A stretch of DNA of 60,151 nucleotides from NCBI GenBank assembly GCA_019747815.1, contig JAIEQJ010000103.1:1-60151 (forward strand), written 5' to 3'. How positions within the stretch are numbered: the stretch's first letter is position 1; every line of letters begins with the position of its first letter. The notes beneath the pieces were generated by a model. The model searched no databases, was not told the origin of the DNA, and was given only the letters and a program-made list of their open reading frames with translations. Origin of the DNA: Hyphomonadaceae bacterium. GTDB taxonomy: Bacteria > Pseudomonadota > Alphaproteobacteria > Rhizobiales > Hyphomicrobiaceae. Made by a program: the position numbers and the translations under genes. Below, one piece after another: positions 34,346-43,490 of this stretch.

Positions 34346-35417
34346 GCAACCACGTGCCAGCGGCTATTTCCGTACCGGCTACGCGCAGGATCTCAAGCTT
34401 GTGCAGACACGTGCCGAACGGGCTAGCCTGGCCCTGCTCGGGGCCGTCCTGCTCGCGTTCCCGTTCCTGGCCTCGCCCTTCCTGCTCGATCTGGCCAATC
34501 AGGTGTTTCTGGCCTCGATCGGCGCCCTGGCGCTGATGCTGCTGACGGGCTATGCGGGCCAGATCTCGCTCGGCCATGCCGGACTGATGGCGGCCGGAGC
34601 GTTCACGGTCGGCATCCTGTTCCGGGAGACGCAGGCGCCGTTCTGGATCACGCTGCCGGCCGCGGCGGCGGTCGGTGCCGTGCTCGGCGTCGTCTTCGGT
34701 CTGCCCTCGCTCCGCCTGCGCGGGCTGTACCTGGCCGTCAGCACGCTGGCGCTGCATTTCCTGGTCGTGTACCTGGGCGGCGAGTACGAGGCCAAGCGGG
34801 GGTTCTCGACCGGGATCCTGATCGATCCGCCCGTGCTTGCCGGCATGGCGATCACGAGCGGGCACGCCTGGTACGGCATCCTCGGCACGGCGGCCGTGGC
34901 CACGCTGCTGCTCTGCCTCAACCTGCTGCGCAGCGGCACGGGACGCGCCTGGGCCGCCGTGCGCGCCAATGAGACCGTCGCCGCGGCGCTGGGCATCGGG
35001 GTGGCCGGCCACAAGCTCCTCGCCTTCGTCATCAGCTCCGCGCTGACGGCGCTGGCCGGCGCACTCTTTGCCTACCACCGTGGCTTCGTTTCGGTGGAGG
35101 CCTTCTCGCTGTTCCTGTCGATCCAATATGTGGCCATGATCATCATCGGCGGCATGGGCTCGCTGCTGGGCGCCATCCTGGGCGCCGTGTTCGTCACGCT
35201 GTTTCCCTACGGCATCGAAGTCGCGCTGCGGGCACTGCCCGGCGCCCAGCGCTATGCCGGCACGCTGTTTGCGGTGAACTATGCGGCATTCGGCTTTGTC
35301 ATGATCCTGTTTCTGGTGCTGGAACCGCTGGGCCTCGTGGGCATCTGGCGCCGTGTGCAGACCTATTTCCTGCTGTGGCCGTTCAAGCACCGGCCACTCG
35401 CTGGACGGCGGCGATGA
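34338..35417 (+). CDS. LivM-type ABC transporter permease
   Basis: 359 residues, many membrane segments. TGYAGQISLGHAGLMAAGA and later GMGSLLGAILGAVF are conserved in LivM. GTG start at 34338 preceded by GGGAGGAA. It overlaps both neighbours by a few bases, so translation of the transport genes is tightly coupled. Confidence 0.93.
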   Translation: MSRQPRASGYFRTGYAQDLKLVQTRAERASLALLGAVLLAFPFLASPFLLDLANQVFLASIGALALMLLTGYAGQISLGHAGLMAAGAFTVGILFRETQAPFWITLPAAAAVGAVLGVVFGLPSLRLRGLYLAVSTLALHFLVVYLGGEYEAKRGFSTGILIDPPVLAGMAITSGHAWYGILGTAAVATLLLCLNLLRSGTGRAWAAVRANETVAAALGIGVAGHKLLAFVISSALTALAGALFAYHRGFVSVEAFSLFLSIQYVAMIIIGGMGSLLGAILGAVFVTLFPYGIEVALRALPGAQRYAGTLFAVNYAAFGFVMILFLVLEPLGLVGIWRRVQTYFLLWPFKHRPLAGRRR

Positions 35418-36220
35418 GCACCCTCCTCCTGTGCGTCGACAAGCTCGAGGTGGTCTACCAGCGCGCCATCACCGCCGTGCAGGGCATCACGCTGTCGGCC
35501 AGGGAGGGGCAGATCGTCGGCGTTCTCGGCACCAACGGCGCGGGCAAGAGCACGCTGCTGCGCGCCATCTCTGGCTTCCACGGCATCGATGATGCCCGCG
35601 TCACCGAGGGCAGCATCGTCTTCAAGGGCCGGCGCATCGAAAACAGCGAGCCGCATGCCATCGCGCAGACCGGCATCGTGCTGGTGCCCGAACGCGACAA
35701 GGTGTTTCCCAACCTGACGGTCGCGGAGAACCTGGCCGTTCCCGTCGCGCCCAAGCTTGCTGGCTCGGAGCGCCGCCGCCGCGAGACGCAGGTGATGCAG
35801 TTCTTCCCCAAGCTGGGCGCATTGCGCAACCGCACCGCCGGCCTGCTGTCGGGGGGCGAGCGGCAGATGCTGGCCATTGCCACTGCCCTCGTATGCAGGG
35901 TGGAGCTGTTGCTGGTGGACGAGCTCTCGCTGGGCCTCGCCCCCGTGGTGGTGGACGATCTGATGGCGCGCCTCATGCAGATCAAGCGCGAGCTCGGCAT
36001 CACCATCGTGCTGGTGGAGCAGAGCGCGGCGGTGGCGCTGGCGGTCGCCGACTACAGCTACGTCCTGGAGAACGGCCGCATCGTGCTCGACGGCGACAAG
36101 GCGCGCCTTGCAAGCCACGCCGACATCCAGGAATTCTATTTGGGAAACGCCAACGGTGGCCAGCGCCGCAGCTATCGCGACGTCAAGCAATACCGCCGCA
36201 GCCGGAGGTGGTATGGCTGA
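35414..36220 (+). CDS. LivF-type ABC transporter ATP-binding protein
   Basis: 268 residues. Walker A GTNGAGKST is at 39-47, the signature LLSGGERQMLAIATAL in the middle, and LSLGLAPVVVDDLM plus LVEQSAAVALAVADYSYVL are LivF hallmarks. ATG at 35414 overlaps the LivM stop (ATGA). The C-terminal tail (YLGNANGGQRRSYRDVKQYR) is longer than in most LivF proteins. In this operon LivF is encoded before LivG. Confidence 0.93.
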   Translation: MSTLLLCVDKLEVVYQRAITAVQGITLSAREGQIVGVLGTNGAGKSTLLRAISGFHGIDDARVTEGSIVFKGRRIENSEPHAIAQTGIVLVPERDKVFPNLTVAENLAVPVAPKLAGSERRRRETQVMQFFPKLGALRNRTAGLLSGGERQMLAIATALVCRVELLLVDELSLGLAPVVVDDLMARLMQIKRELGITIVLVEQSAAVALAVADYSYVLENGRIVLDGDKARLASHADIQEFYLGNANGGQRRSYRDVKQYRRSRRWYG

Positions 36221-36989
36221 GCTGGAGGTCGACAATCTCAGCCTGCGCTTTGGCGGCCTCACGGTGCTCGACGGCGTATCGTTCGCCGTTGAGGCTGCGG
36301 AGCTGTTCGCGCTCATCGGCCCCAACGGCGCCGGCAAGACGAGCGCCTTCAACTGCATGAGCCGCATCTACCCTGGCACCGGTCGCATCCGCTTCCGCGG
36401 CCGGGACATCTCACACCTGTCGCCGCGCGCCGTGGCGAGGCTCGGCATCGCCCGCACCTTTCAGCACGTCGAGCTGTTTGCGCACATGAGCGTGCTCGAC
36501 AACATCATGACCGGCCGACATCCGCGCCTGTCCACCAATCCGCTGCAGCAGATGTTGTTCCTCCCCGCCGTTCGCCGCGAGGAGGTGCGCCATCGCGAGG
36601 CTGTGGAGCGCATCATTGAATTCGTGGAGCTGGAGGGTGTGCGGCATGCCCATGCCGGCGCGCTGCCCTTCGGCATCCAGAAGATCGTGGGGCTCGCCCG
36701 CGCGCTGGCGCTGGAGCCGCGCCTGCTGCTGCTCGACGAGCCCTCCGCCGGCCTCACCCGCGACGAGCGCGACGACCTGGCGCGCTTCATCCTGCGCATC
36801 AAGCACGAATTGAAACTGCCGATCGTCTGGATCGAGCACGACATGCAGATGGTGGCCGACCTCGCCGACCGCATCCATGTGCTGAACAACGGCCGCACGC
36901 TGGCCACGGGGTCGCCCATGCAGGTGCTCAACAATCCCGAAGTCGTCGCCGCCTACCTCGGGGTCCGCCCGACCGGGGCCACCGGCTGA
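36213..36989 (+). CDS. LivG-type ABC transporter ATP-binding protein
   Basis: 258 residues. Walker A GPNGAGKTS is at 36-44, and ARLGIARTFQHVELF with LDNIMTGRH are LivG markers. The ABC signature is altered to LPFGIQKIVGLARAL, a change seen in other Liv subunits. GGAGGTGG precedes the ATG by 1-2 bases. It overlaps the LivF stop by 8 bases and is the last gene of the operon; two palindromic repeats follow before the convergent IclR gene. Confidence 0.93.
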   Translation: MAELEVDNLSLRFGGLTVLDGVSFAVEAAELFALIGPNGAGKTSAFNCMSRIYPGTGRIRFRGRDISHLSPRAVARLGIARTFQHVELFAHMSVLDNIMTGRHPRLSTNPLQQMLFLPAVRREEVRHREAVERIIEFVELEGVRHAHAGALPFGIQKIVGLARALALEPRLLLLDEPSAGLTRDERDDLARFILRIKHELKLPIVWIEHDMQMVADLADRIHVLNNGRTLATGSPMQVLNNPEVVAAYLGVRPTGATG

Positions 36990-37022
36990 GCACCGTGCGT
37001 CCCGCGAGCCAAAGCTGCAAAC

Positions 37023-37062
37023 TGTCATCCCGGAATTGCGCGTTCAGCGCAAGATCCGGGAC
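37023..37062. repeat. REP-like imperfect palindrome
   Basis: ATCCCGGAATTGCGC is followed after a short loop by GCGCAAGATCCGGGA, giving two near-complementary arms of about 14 bases. Such CCCGGA...TCCGGG elements are scattered in intergenic regions of many Hyphomicrobiales. It lies just after the end of the Liv operon and may act as a transcript-end structure. Confidence 0.55.
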
Positions 37063-37148
37063 CCCGGGGGCGCAAGGGCGTCGCTGTCAATTTTCGCCAC
37101 CCGACCTCGGATGATCGCCTGCGGCGAATTCCCCGATGACAACCATCC

Positions 37149-37172
37149 CTCTCCCCGCAAGAGGGGAGTGGG
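37149..37172. repeat. CT-rich inverted repeat (terminator-like hairpin)
   Basis: CTCCCC and GGGGAG arms surround GCAAGA. It lies between the convergent Liv operon and the IclR gene and could form a bidirectional hairpin. There is no T-run, so factor-independent termination is doubtful. Confidence 0.35.
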
Positions 37173-37194
37173 AAGGATCCCTCCGCCACGGCAC

Positions 37195-37968
37195 CTAGAT
37201 CAAGCCCCACGCCCGTGAAACGCGCTGCGCTGTCTGGCGCAGGCGCGGCAGGCTGGCCTGACACTTCTCCAGCGTCACACGCGGCAAGGGGCCATGCATG
37301 GTCAGCGCCGCCACCACCCGTTCATGTCCATCCCTGATCGGCACGGCGACGGCGACAATGCCATCAAAATTCTCCTGATTGTTCATGCCGTAGTCCTGAG
37401 CACGTATCTTTTCCAGCTCGACCTCGAGATCCGCCGCGCGCGTGATCGTCTGCGATGTCCGCGTAATGAGCTTGCGGCTTCTCAGCAGGCGCCCGCGCAC
37501 CTTCTGATCGAGGTGCGCAAGAAGCACCTTGCCGCCCGACAGACAGTGCGCCGGCGCGCGGTTGCCGACCTCGAGATGGATGCGCAGCGGCCATTCGCAC
37601 TCGATGCGCTCGACATAGACGTAGTCGAGGCCGTCAAGCACGCCGATGTTGCAGGTTTCCTGCACCTCATCGACCAGGTCCTGCAGCACCGACTTGACCG
37701 GCGCCCACCGGTTGCTCGATGCCAAGGCCGACAAGGACAGACGCGTCAGGCGGGGGCCGACGAGGAAGCGCTCGCGCGCCGGATCGCGCAACAGCAGGCC
37801 GCTGCTCTGCAATTGTCCCAGCAGGCGATGCACGGTCTGGCGCGGAAGCCGCAGCTTTGCCGCAAGATCCGGCAGGCCAATGCCATGAGGGTTCTCAGTC
37901 ACGGCCTCAAGCACCGCGAGGGCCTTGCCCAAGACGTTCAACCGCTGGTCTCCCGCAGACCTCTGCAT
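37195..37968 (-). CDS. IclR family transcriptional regulator
   Basis: 257 residues. The winged helix (about 8-70) has LNVLGKALAVLEAV and LAAKLRLPRQTVHRLLGQLQ. The effector domain has VYVERIECEWPLRIHLEVG, APAHCLSGGKVLLAHL and FDGIVAVAVPIRDG, all typical IclR features. GGGTGGAGC lies directly upstream of the ATG. It is divergent from the aldehyde dehydrogenase gene, with a candidate operator between them, so it probably controls that operon and itself in response to a small organic acid. Confidence 0.92.
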   Translation of the reverse strand: MQRSAGDQRLNVLGKALAVLEAVTENPHGIGLPDLAAKLRLPRQTVHRLLGQLQSSGLLLRDPARERFLVGPRLTRLSLSALASSNRWAPVKSVLQDLVDEVQETCNIGVLDGLDYVYVERIECEWPLRIHLEVGNRAPAHCLSGGKVLLAHLDQKVRGRLLRSRKLITRTSQTITRAADLEVELEKIRAQDYGMNNQENFDGIVAVAVPIRDGHERVVAALTMHGPLPRVTLEKCQASLPRLRQTAQRVSRAWGLI

Positions 37969-38009
37969 GCTCCACCCATTCTACCCTTGGTTGCTTCCCC
38001 AAATTGGCT

Positions 38010-38038
38010 AAAACGCCACCGTGCATAGTAGGCATTTT
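38010..38038. promoter_or_regulatory. Candidate IclR operator
   Basis: Imperfect inverted repeat AAAACGCC (38010-38017) and GGCATTTT (38031-38038), 7 of 8 positions complementary, with a 13-base spacer. It lies 42 bp upstream of the IclR start. A TTGACA at 38089-38094 and CTATAG at 38114-38119 nearer to the aldehyde dehydrogenase gene could be a promoter, but their 19-base spacing is long. Confidence 0.45.
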
Positions 38039-38163
38039 GGTGTACGCGCCAACGAGTCTCAATGAAAACACGCTCAACAAGGACTTAGTTGACAGGCAGC
38101 GCTTGACTCCGCGCTATAGCGTTTGTCCATGCCACCAGTTTGCAGACACACGAGGTGAAATCG

Positions 38164-39618
38164 ATGCCTGGGGTTGAGGCCGTTGAGCGCAAGCAGGGCG
38201 TGCGCGCCAGTAGCCAAGAAGCTGACGCGGTGGCGACATTGGTGGCCACGGCGCGCCGCGCGATGCGGGAATTTTCCAGGGAAATCAATGATCATGGCCA
38301 GCACCGCATCGATGAGGCCGTGACTGCGCTGGCCTGGTCGATTTACAAGCCCGAGAACGCGCGCCAGTTGGCAGAAATCGCCGTCAGCGTCACCGGCATC
38401 GGAGAGGTCGAAAGCAAAGTTCTCAAGAATCAGCGCAAAACGTTCGGTACGCTGAGAGACCTGTTGCGGGTCAAATCCACGGGCGTCATTGAGGAAATTC
38501 CGGAAAAAGGCCTTGTCAAATACGCCAAGCCCGTCGGGGTGGTCGCCGCCATCACACCCTCGACCAACCCGTCCGCCACCCCCGTCAACAAGGCCATGAT
38601 GGCTTTGAAGGGCGGGAATGCCATCATCATGGCGCCACCACCCACGGCCTGGAAGGCGACCAAGCCCACGGTCGACGGCATGCGCCGCGAATTGGAGAAA
38701 ATCGGCCTGCCCGCAGACCTGGTGCAGATCCTCCCGAGCCCGGTCACACGCACGATGACCACGGAGCTGATGGAACGCGCCGATCTGATCGTGGTCACCG
38801 GAAGCCAGGTGAACGTTCGCCAGGCCTACAAATCGGGCAAGCCGGCGATCGGCGTCGGCCTGGGCAATGCCCCGGTCATTGTCGACACGACGGCGGATCT
38901 GGCGGATGCCGCCCGCAAGATCATGCTCTCCAAGACCTTCGACCACGCGACGTCGTGCTCGTCGGAGAACGCGCTTGTCGTCCTCGATCCGATCTATGAC
39001 AAGACCATGGCCGCGCTGGCAAAGGAGGGTGGCTACCTTGCAACCGCGGGCGAACGGACGCGCATTGTCGAGCGGCTATGGCAGGACGGCAAGCTCAACC
39101 GTGCGGTCATCGCCCAGGGCCCCGAGGCTCTGATCGACGTGTTCGAGCTGGGGCCCGGTGCCAAGGGCTGCAAGTTCGTGATGGTCGAGGAGACGGGAAC
39201 GGGGAGCAACCATCCCCTCTCAGGCGAGAAACTGTCGCTCGTGCTGACCGTCTACCGCGCCAAGGATTTCGCCGACGCCAAGCGCATCGTGCGTGACATC
39301 CTCAACTATCAGGGCAGGGGCCACTCCTGCGGCATCCACACCAAAGACGCCACCCATGCGCGCGAGCTGGCAGAGGACCTCGACGTCGCGCGCGTGTTGG
39401 TCAACCAGGCGCACACCTTCGGCAACGGCGGCGGCTTCGACAATGGCCTGCCGTTCACGCTGTCGATGGGCTGCGGTACGTGGCAGGGCAATTCGCTCTC
39501 GGAAAATCTCAATTGGCGCTGCTTCGTCAATATCACGCATCTGGTCACGACCATTCCCGAGGACAAACCGAGCGAGGAGGCGCTGTTCGGCACCTATTGG
39601 GCAAAATATGGGAAGTGA
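38164..39618 (+). CDS. CoA-acylating aldehyde dehydrogenase, sulfoacetaldehyde dehydrogenase (SauS)-like
   Basis: 484 residues. The catalytic cysteine is C265 in DHATSCSSENALVV, the motif of the CoA-acylating branch (AdhE/EutE/SauS). Also seen are VGVVAAITPSTNPSATPVNK (122-141) and GNGGGFDNGLPFTLSMGCGTWQGN at the C-terminus. It should convert an aldehyde, CoA and NAD(P)+ to an acyl-CoA. The resemblance to SauS and the adjoining acid-CoA ligase suggest the aldehyde is one whose acid is handled as a CoA thioester, such as sulfoacetaldehyde. ATG at 38164 with GAGGTGA upstream was preferred over TTG at 38140. Confidence 0.85.
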   Translation: MPGVEAVERKQGVRASSQEADAVATLVATARRAMREFSREINDHGQHRIDEAVTALAWSIYKPENARQLAEIAVSVTGIGEVESKVLKNQRKTFGTLRDLLRVKSTGVIEEIPEKGLVKYAKPVGVVAAITPSTNPSATPVNKAMMALKGGNAIIMAPPPTAWKATKPTVDGMRRELEKIGLPADLVQILPSPVTRTMTTELMERADLIVVTGSQVNVRQAYKSGKPAIGVGLGNAPVIVDTTADLADAARKIMLSKTFDHATSCSSENALVVLDPIYDKTMAALAKEGGYLATAGERTRIVERLWQDGKLNRAVIAQGPEALIDVFELGPGAKGCKFVMVEETGTGSNHPLSGEKLSLVLTVYRAKDFADAKRIVRDILNYQGRGHSCGIHTKDATHARELAEDLDVARVLVNQAHTFGNGGGFDNGLPFTLSMGCGTWQGNSLSENLNWRCFVNITHLVTTIPEDKPSEEALFGTYWAKYGK

Positions 39619-39687
39619 CAGGGTGAGGTGGCGACGCCATGCGACATCGTCGAGCCCTTCGGCCCTTGCTGGGGAATCGACAGTTCG

Positions 39688-40821
39688 ATGAATTTCGAGG
39701 AACACGCAGCCAAGCCGCTGCTGCGCACTGCGGGCATCGCCACGCCGCGGGGCCTGCTCGCCGCCAGCCCAGCCGAGGCAGAACGGATCGCCACAACTCT
39801 CGGGCCCTGCGTGCTCAAGGCGCAGGTGCCCACGGGCAAGCGCGGCAAGGCCGGCGGCATCAAGCGCACACACACTCCGGCCGAGGCAAAGTCGGCGGCA
39901 ACGGCCATCCTCGGCATGAGCATCGGTGGGCATCGCGTCGAGCGGCTGCTGGTGGAGGCGCAGGTGCCGATTGCGCACGAGTTGTATGCCGCCGTTCTCA
40001 ACGATCCCGCATCCAAGGGTCCGCTGCTGCTGTTCTCTGCGCGCGGCGGCATGGACATCGAGGACATCGCTGCAGCCCATCCCGACGAGCTGGTCCGGCT
40101 CACCTGCGACATCCGCACCGGGCTTGACGCCCGCAGCCTGCAGGCGGCACTGCCCCCCGATCTGCCTTGCGATCGGGGGAAACTGGCCGATCTTCTCCTC
40201 CGGCTCTATGCGGTCTATGCCGACAGCGACGCGGAGCTTGTCGAGATCAATCCGCTGGTCGTCACCGGGACCGGCGATCTGATTGCGCTTGACTGCAAGC
40301 TGACGGTCGATGACGGCGCGCTCGCCCGGCACGAGGCCCTGGCCGAGACCGGCGCGCCCGAGAAGCTCACCGCGCTGGAAATCCAGGCCGGCCGGCTCGG
40401 GCTCAAATTCGTCGAGCTCGACGGCAGCGTCGGCGTGCTTGCCAACGGTGCCGGTCTCACCATGACGACCATGGACGCCGTGCGCCACTTCGGCGGCAGC
40501 CCGGCCAATTTCATGGAAATCGGCGGCGAGAGCTACACCAAGGCCACGCCGGCGCTCGAGCTGGTTCTTTCCAACCCGCGCGTCAAATGCCTGCTCGTCA
40601 ATTTCTGCGGCGCATTCGCGCGCACCGACGTGATGGTGGAGGGCGTGATCAAGGCGTGGCTGGAGCTGCAGCCGAAAATTCCCATCTTTTTCACCATCCA
40701 CGGCACCGGCGAGGATGAGGCGATCGCCATGGTCAAGGAGCGCCTCGGCATCACGCCGTTCGACCTCATGGACAACGCTGTCAAGGCCGCGGTTGCCGCG
40801 GCGCGGGGGGCACCCACATGA
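39688..40821 (+). CDS. SucC-like beta subunit of an ADP-forming acid-CoA ligase
   Basis: 377 residues of the succinyl-CoA-synthetase beta family: an ATP-grasp domain followed by a flavodoxin-like CoA-ligase domain. MNFEEHAAKPLLRTAGIATPRG corresponds to the conserved SucC start, AELVEINPLVV is the ATP-grasp metal segment, and GSVGVLANGAGLTMTTMD and GSPANFMEIGGES are diagnostic. ATG at 39688 was chosen over a GTG at 39628 because the family begins there. It is coupled by an ATGA overlap to the SucD-like gene. The housekeeping sucCD would lie beside mdh and sucAB, which are missing here, so a specialised substrate is likely. Confidence 0.88.
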   Translation: MNFEEHAAKPLLRTAGIATPRGLLAASPAEAERIATTLGPCVLKAQVPTGKRGKAGGIKRTHTPAEAKSAATAILGMSIGGHRVERLLVEAQVPIAHELYAAVLNDPASKGPLLLFSARGGMDIEDIAAAHPDELVRLTCDIRTGLDARSLQAALPPDLPCDRGKLADLLLRLYAVYADSDAELVEINPLVVTGTGDLIALDCKLTVDDGALARHEALAETGAPEKLTALEIQAGRLGLKFVELDGSVGVLANGAGLTMTTMDAVRHFGGSPANFMEIGGESYTKATPALELVLSNPRVKCLLVNFCGAFARTDVMVEGVIKAWLELQPKIPIFFTIHGTGEDEAIAMVKERLGITPFDLMDNAVKAAVAAARGAPT

Positions 40822-41681
40822 TTGCCAGCGGCCGCGACCGGGTGCTCGTGCAGGGCATCACCGGCAAGCAGGGCACCTTCTGGTCCGAGCGCATGCGCGA
40901 CTACGGCACCAAGATCGTGGGCGGCGTGAACCCCAAGCGTGCTGGCGAGACGCACCTGGGGCTGCCGGTGTGGGCCACGGCCCGCGAGGCCGCGCGCCGG
41001 ACAAATATCGACGCGGCCGTGATGTTCATTCCCCCCTTCGGCGTGAAGGACGCGGCACTCGATGCCATCGCGGCCGGCATTGGCAAGATCGTCTGCCTCA
41101 CCGAGCATGTGCCGGTGCACGACACCATGTACATCCTGGCCGCGGCGCGCGAGCGCGGGACGCAGGTGCTGGGCCCCAATACCGCAGGCATCGTCACGGT
41201 CGGGGAATGCTTTCTCGGCTTCATGCCGGCGTTCAATCCGCGCGTGTTCCGGAAGGGCAACGTCGGCGTCATTTCCCGCTCCGGCTCGCTCGGCACGCTG
41301 ATCTGCCTCAACCTTGTGCAGGCGGGCCTCGGCATTTCCGCCTTCGTCGGCATTGGCGGCGACCCCATCATCGGCACCACCACCAAGGATGCGCTGGTGG
41401 CGCTCGATCGCGACCCCAACACCAAGGCGGTGGCGCTCATCGGCGAGATCGGCGGCGCCATGGAGGAAGAGGCGGCCGAGTACGCGCGCACGATGAAGAA
41501 GCCGATCGCGGCCTTCATCGCCGGTGCCGCCTCCCCGCCCGGCAAGCGCATGGGCCATGCGGGCGCGATCGTCATGGGCGACAAGGGCAGCTTCGCGGGC
41601 AAGAAGGCTGCGCTGGAAGCAGCCGGCGTGACGGTATGCTCCACCCCGAACGGCGTGGCGGAAAGCCTCAAGCGCACCTGA
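40818..41681 (+). CDS. SucD-like alpha subunit of an ADP-forming acid-CoA ligase
   Basis: 287 residues with CoA-binding motif [15 protein letters not shown] (9-23) and [10 protein letters not shown] (118-126). The phosphohistidine loop has its active His at 247 in [16 protein letters not shown]. These are the hallmarks of the alpha subunit in succinyl-CoA-synthetase-type ligases, which make or use ATP through a phosphohistidine. Together with the acylating aldehyde dehydrogenase it would form aldehyde to acyl-CoA to acid plus ATP, or the reverse. The substrate is unresolved; SauCD and malate-CoA ligase (MtkAB) are family relatives. Confidence 0.9.
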   Translation: MIASGRDRVLVQGITGKQGTFWSERMRDYGTKIVGGVNPKRAGETHLGLPVWATAREAARRTNIDAAVMFIPPFGVKDAALDAIAAGIGKIVCLTEHVPVHDTMYILAAARERGTQVLGPNTAGIVTVGECFLGFMPAFNPRVFRKGNVGVISRSGSLGTLICLNLVQAGLGISAFVGIGGDPIIGTTTKDALVALDRDPNTKAVALIGEIGGAMEEEAAEYARTMKKPIAAFIAGAASPPGKRMGHAGAIVMGDKGSFAGKKAALEAAGVTVCSTPNGVAESLKRT

Positions 41682-41800
41682 AGCTCGCACGCAACATTCC
41701 AGCGTAGACCGATCACAGTTGCGCGAGCGTGGAAGCATTCGCGCTCCGCGTCGTCCCACATGCGTGGATTGTCGCTAGAAGACTATATTCGGGAGGTCCG

Positions 41801-42688
41801 ATGCTCATGCGAACCGCCTTCGCAGCGGCTATCGCCGCTGCCATTGCCGCTGATCCGGGTTTGGCCCAAGCACCGACGCCGCCGCCGTTTGCCACCACCA
41901 AGGTCGACGGTACGGACAACGTCTACATCTTCCGCAACGGCAACCATCAGGCGATGTTTGTCGTCACCAAGGCGGGCGTGATCGCCACCGACCCCGTCGC
42001 CTACGGCCGACCGACCGGCGGCCAGACCTATGTCGACGAGATTCGGAAGGTGACCAGCCAGCCGATCCGGTATCTGATCTACAGCCACCACCACTACGAC
42101 CACATTGCCGGCGGCAAGGCCTTCAAGGATGCCGGTGCCAAGGTCATCGCCCATGAGCGTGCCAAGGCCCGCCTCGCGATCCTCAAGGATCCTCACACCG
42201 TCCTGCCGGACGAGACCGTGAGCGACAAGGGCAGAACCCTCACGCTCGGCGGCACCACGCTCGAGCTGAAATACGTCGGCCTCAACCACTCCGACTCCAC
42301 CTTGGTGATGCGCCTGCCCAAGGAAAAGATCATTTTTGTCGTCGATCTCATCCCGGTCGGGTCCGTGCCAGGGCGCGGCATGATCGATTTCTATCCGCTG
42401 GAATCGGAGGATTCGATCAAGACGATCATTGCCATGGATTGGGAGCGGATGATCCCGGGCCACCCCGGTCCCGGCGGCCGCCTCGGCACCAAGGAGGATG
42501 CGAGGAACCTCCTCACGTTCCTGCAGGAGGCCTCGAGCGAGGTGCAGAGGGCCGCGCGCGAAGGCAAGTGCTGGGATGCTGCCGAAAAGGAGGTCAAGCT
42601 GCCGAAATACGCAAACTGGCCCGGCTACGAGGCCAACCTTCCCTTCGTGCTGCGGCGCTACTGCGGCCTCTGGGGACGAGGCACCTAG
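41801..42688 (+). CDS. Exported metallo-beta-lactamase-fold hydrolase
   Basis: 295 residues. MLMRTAFAAAIAAAIAADPGLAQA is a signal peptide, so it acts in the periplasm. SHHHYDH (residues 95-101) is the zinc-binding HxHxDH motif of MBL-fold enzymes; later GLNHSDS and MIPGHPGPG supply further metal ligands. GGGAGGT precedes the ATG by 3 bases. It follows the SucD-like gene by 119 bp and may belong to the same regulon. The pattern resembles SoxH-like MBL proteins, but no substrate can be stated. Confidence 0.85.
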   Translation: MLMRTAFAAAIAAAIAADPGLAQAPTPPPFATTKVDGTDNVYIFRNGNHQAMFVVTKAGVIATDPVAYGRPTGGQTYVDEIRKVTSQPIRYLIYSHHHYDHIAGGKAFKDAGAKVIAHERAKARLAILKDPHTVLPDETVSDKGRTLTLGGTTLELKYVGLNHSDSTLVMRLPKEKIIFVVDLIPVGSVPGRGMIDFYPLESEDSIKTIIAMDWERMIPGHPGPGGRLGTKEDARNLLTFLQEASSEVQRAAREGKCWDAAEKEVKLPKYANWPGYEANLPFVLRRYCGLWGRGT

Positions 42689-42810
42689 TCCCGCACTCGT
42701 TCGGGCGCGCCTACAGGATGCCGGCGGGTCGACCGCCGGCATCTTTCTTTTCGCTCCCCGACCAATCCGCCTTAAGATGATCGCCACATGCCTCCGGGGA
42801 GAAGAAGCCG

Positions 42811-43428
42811 ATGCTCAAGGTCTACGGCCGCGCCAATTCGATCAACGTCCGCAAGGTCCTGTGGATGCTCGACGAGCTCGGCCTCAAGTACGAGCGCGAG
42901 GACTGGGGCCGCGGCTTCAGACCCACGGACGATCCGGAGTTTCGCAAGATCAACCCCGTGGGCGTGGTGCCCGTCCTCGACGACGGCGATTTCCGGCTGC
43001 GGGAGAGCAACACCATCGTGCGCTATCTCGCCGACAAGCACGGGCGCGCCGATCTGTTCCCGAAGGAGGCCAGAACCCGCGCGACGATCGAGGCCTGGAT
43101 GGACTGGGCCTCGACCGACTTTGCCAACGGCATGCGCCCGGTTTTCCACGCCCTGGTGGTCAAGAACCCGGCCTTTGCCGACCAGGTCGCCGCGGGCATC
43201 AAGGACTGGAGCCGGCAGATGGGCGTGCTCGATGCGCACCTCTTCGCCAACGGCCCCTACGTGATGGGCCAGAACTTCACGATCGGCGACATTCCTACCG
43301 GCCTGGTCGTGAACCGCTGGTTCTCGGTTCCCTTCGAGAAGCCCGAATTCAAAGCCGTTTCAACCTACTACGACAGGCTCGCGCAGCGTCCGCCCTATCA
43401 GGCGCACGGGCGCAACGGCACGCCGTGA
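42811..43428 (+). CDS. Glutathione S-transferase family protein
   Basis: 205 residues. The thioredoxin-like N-terminal domain begins MLKVYGRANSINVRKVLWMLDEL, with the cis-proline segment GVVPVLDDG and RESNTIVRYL. The C-terminal all-helical domain has DAHLFANGPYVMGQNFTIGDIPTGL, the N-capping box of GSTs. The first-strand residue pattern (SINVRK) places it with theta/beta-like bacterial GSTs. GGGGAGAAGAAG precedes the ATG. Acts in cytoplasmic detoxification; substrate unknown. Confidence 0.93.
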   Translation: MLKVYGRANSINVRKVLWMLDELGLKYEREDWGRGFRPTDDPEFRKINPVGVVPVLDDGDFRLRESNTIVRYLADKHGRADLFPKEARTRATIEAWMDWASTDFANGMRPVFHALVVKNPAFADQVAAGIKDWSRQMGVLDAHLFANGPYVMGQNFTIGDIPTGLVVNRWFSVPFEKPEFKAVSTYYDRLAQRPPYQAHGRNGTP

Positions 43429-43490
43429 GCCGAGACTGCATCCAGGAATTGCCGCATTCTGCGGGCAAACCTGCGCCTTGGGAGAAGGAT

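Noticed and set aside
39220..40701. 493-residue open frame antisense to the aldehyde dehydrogenase and SucC-like genes
   Set aside because: Spans two real genes on the opposite strand and shows no motifs.
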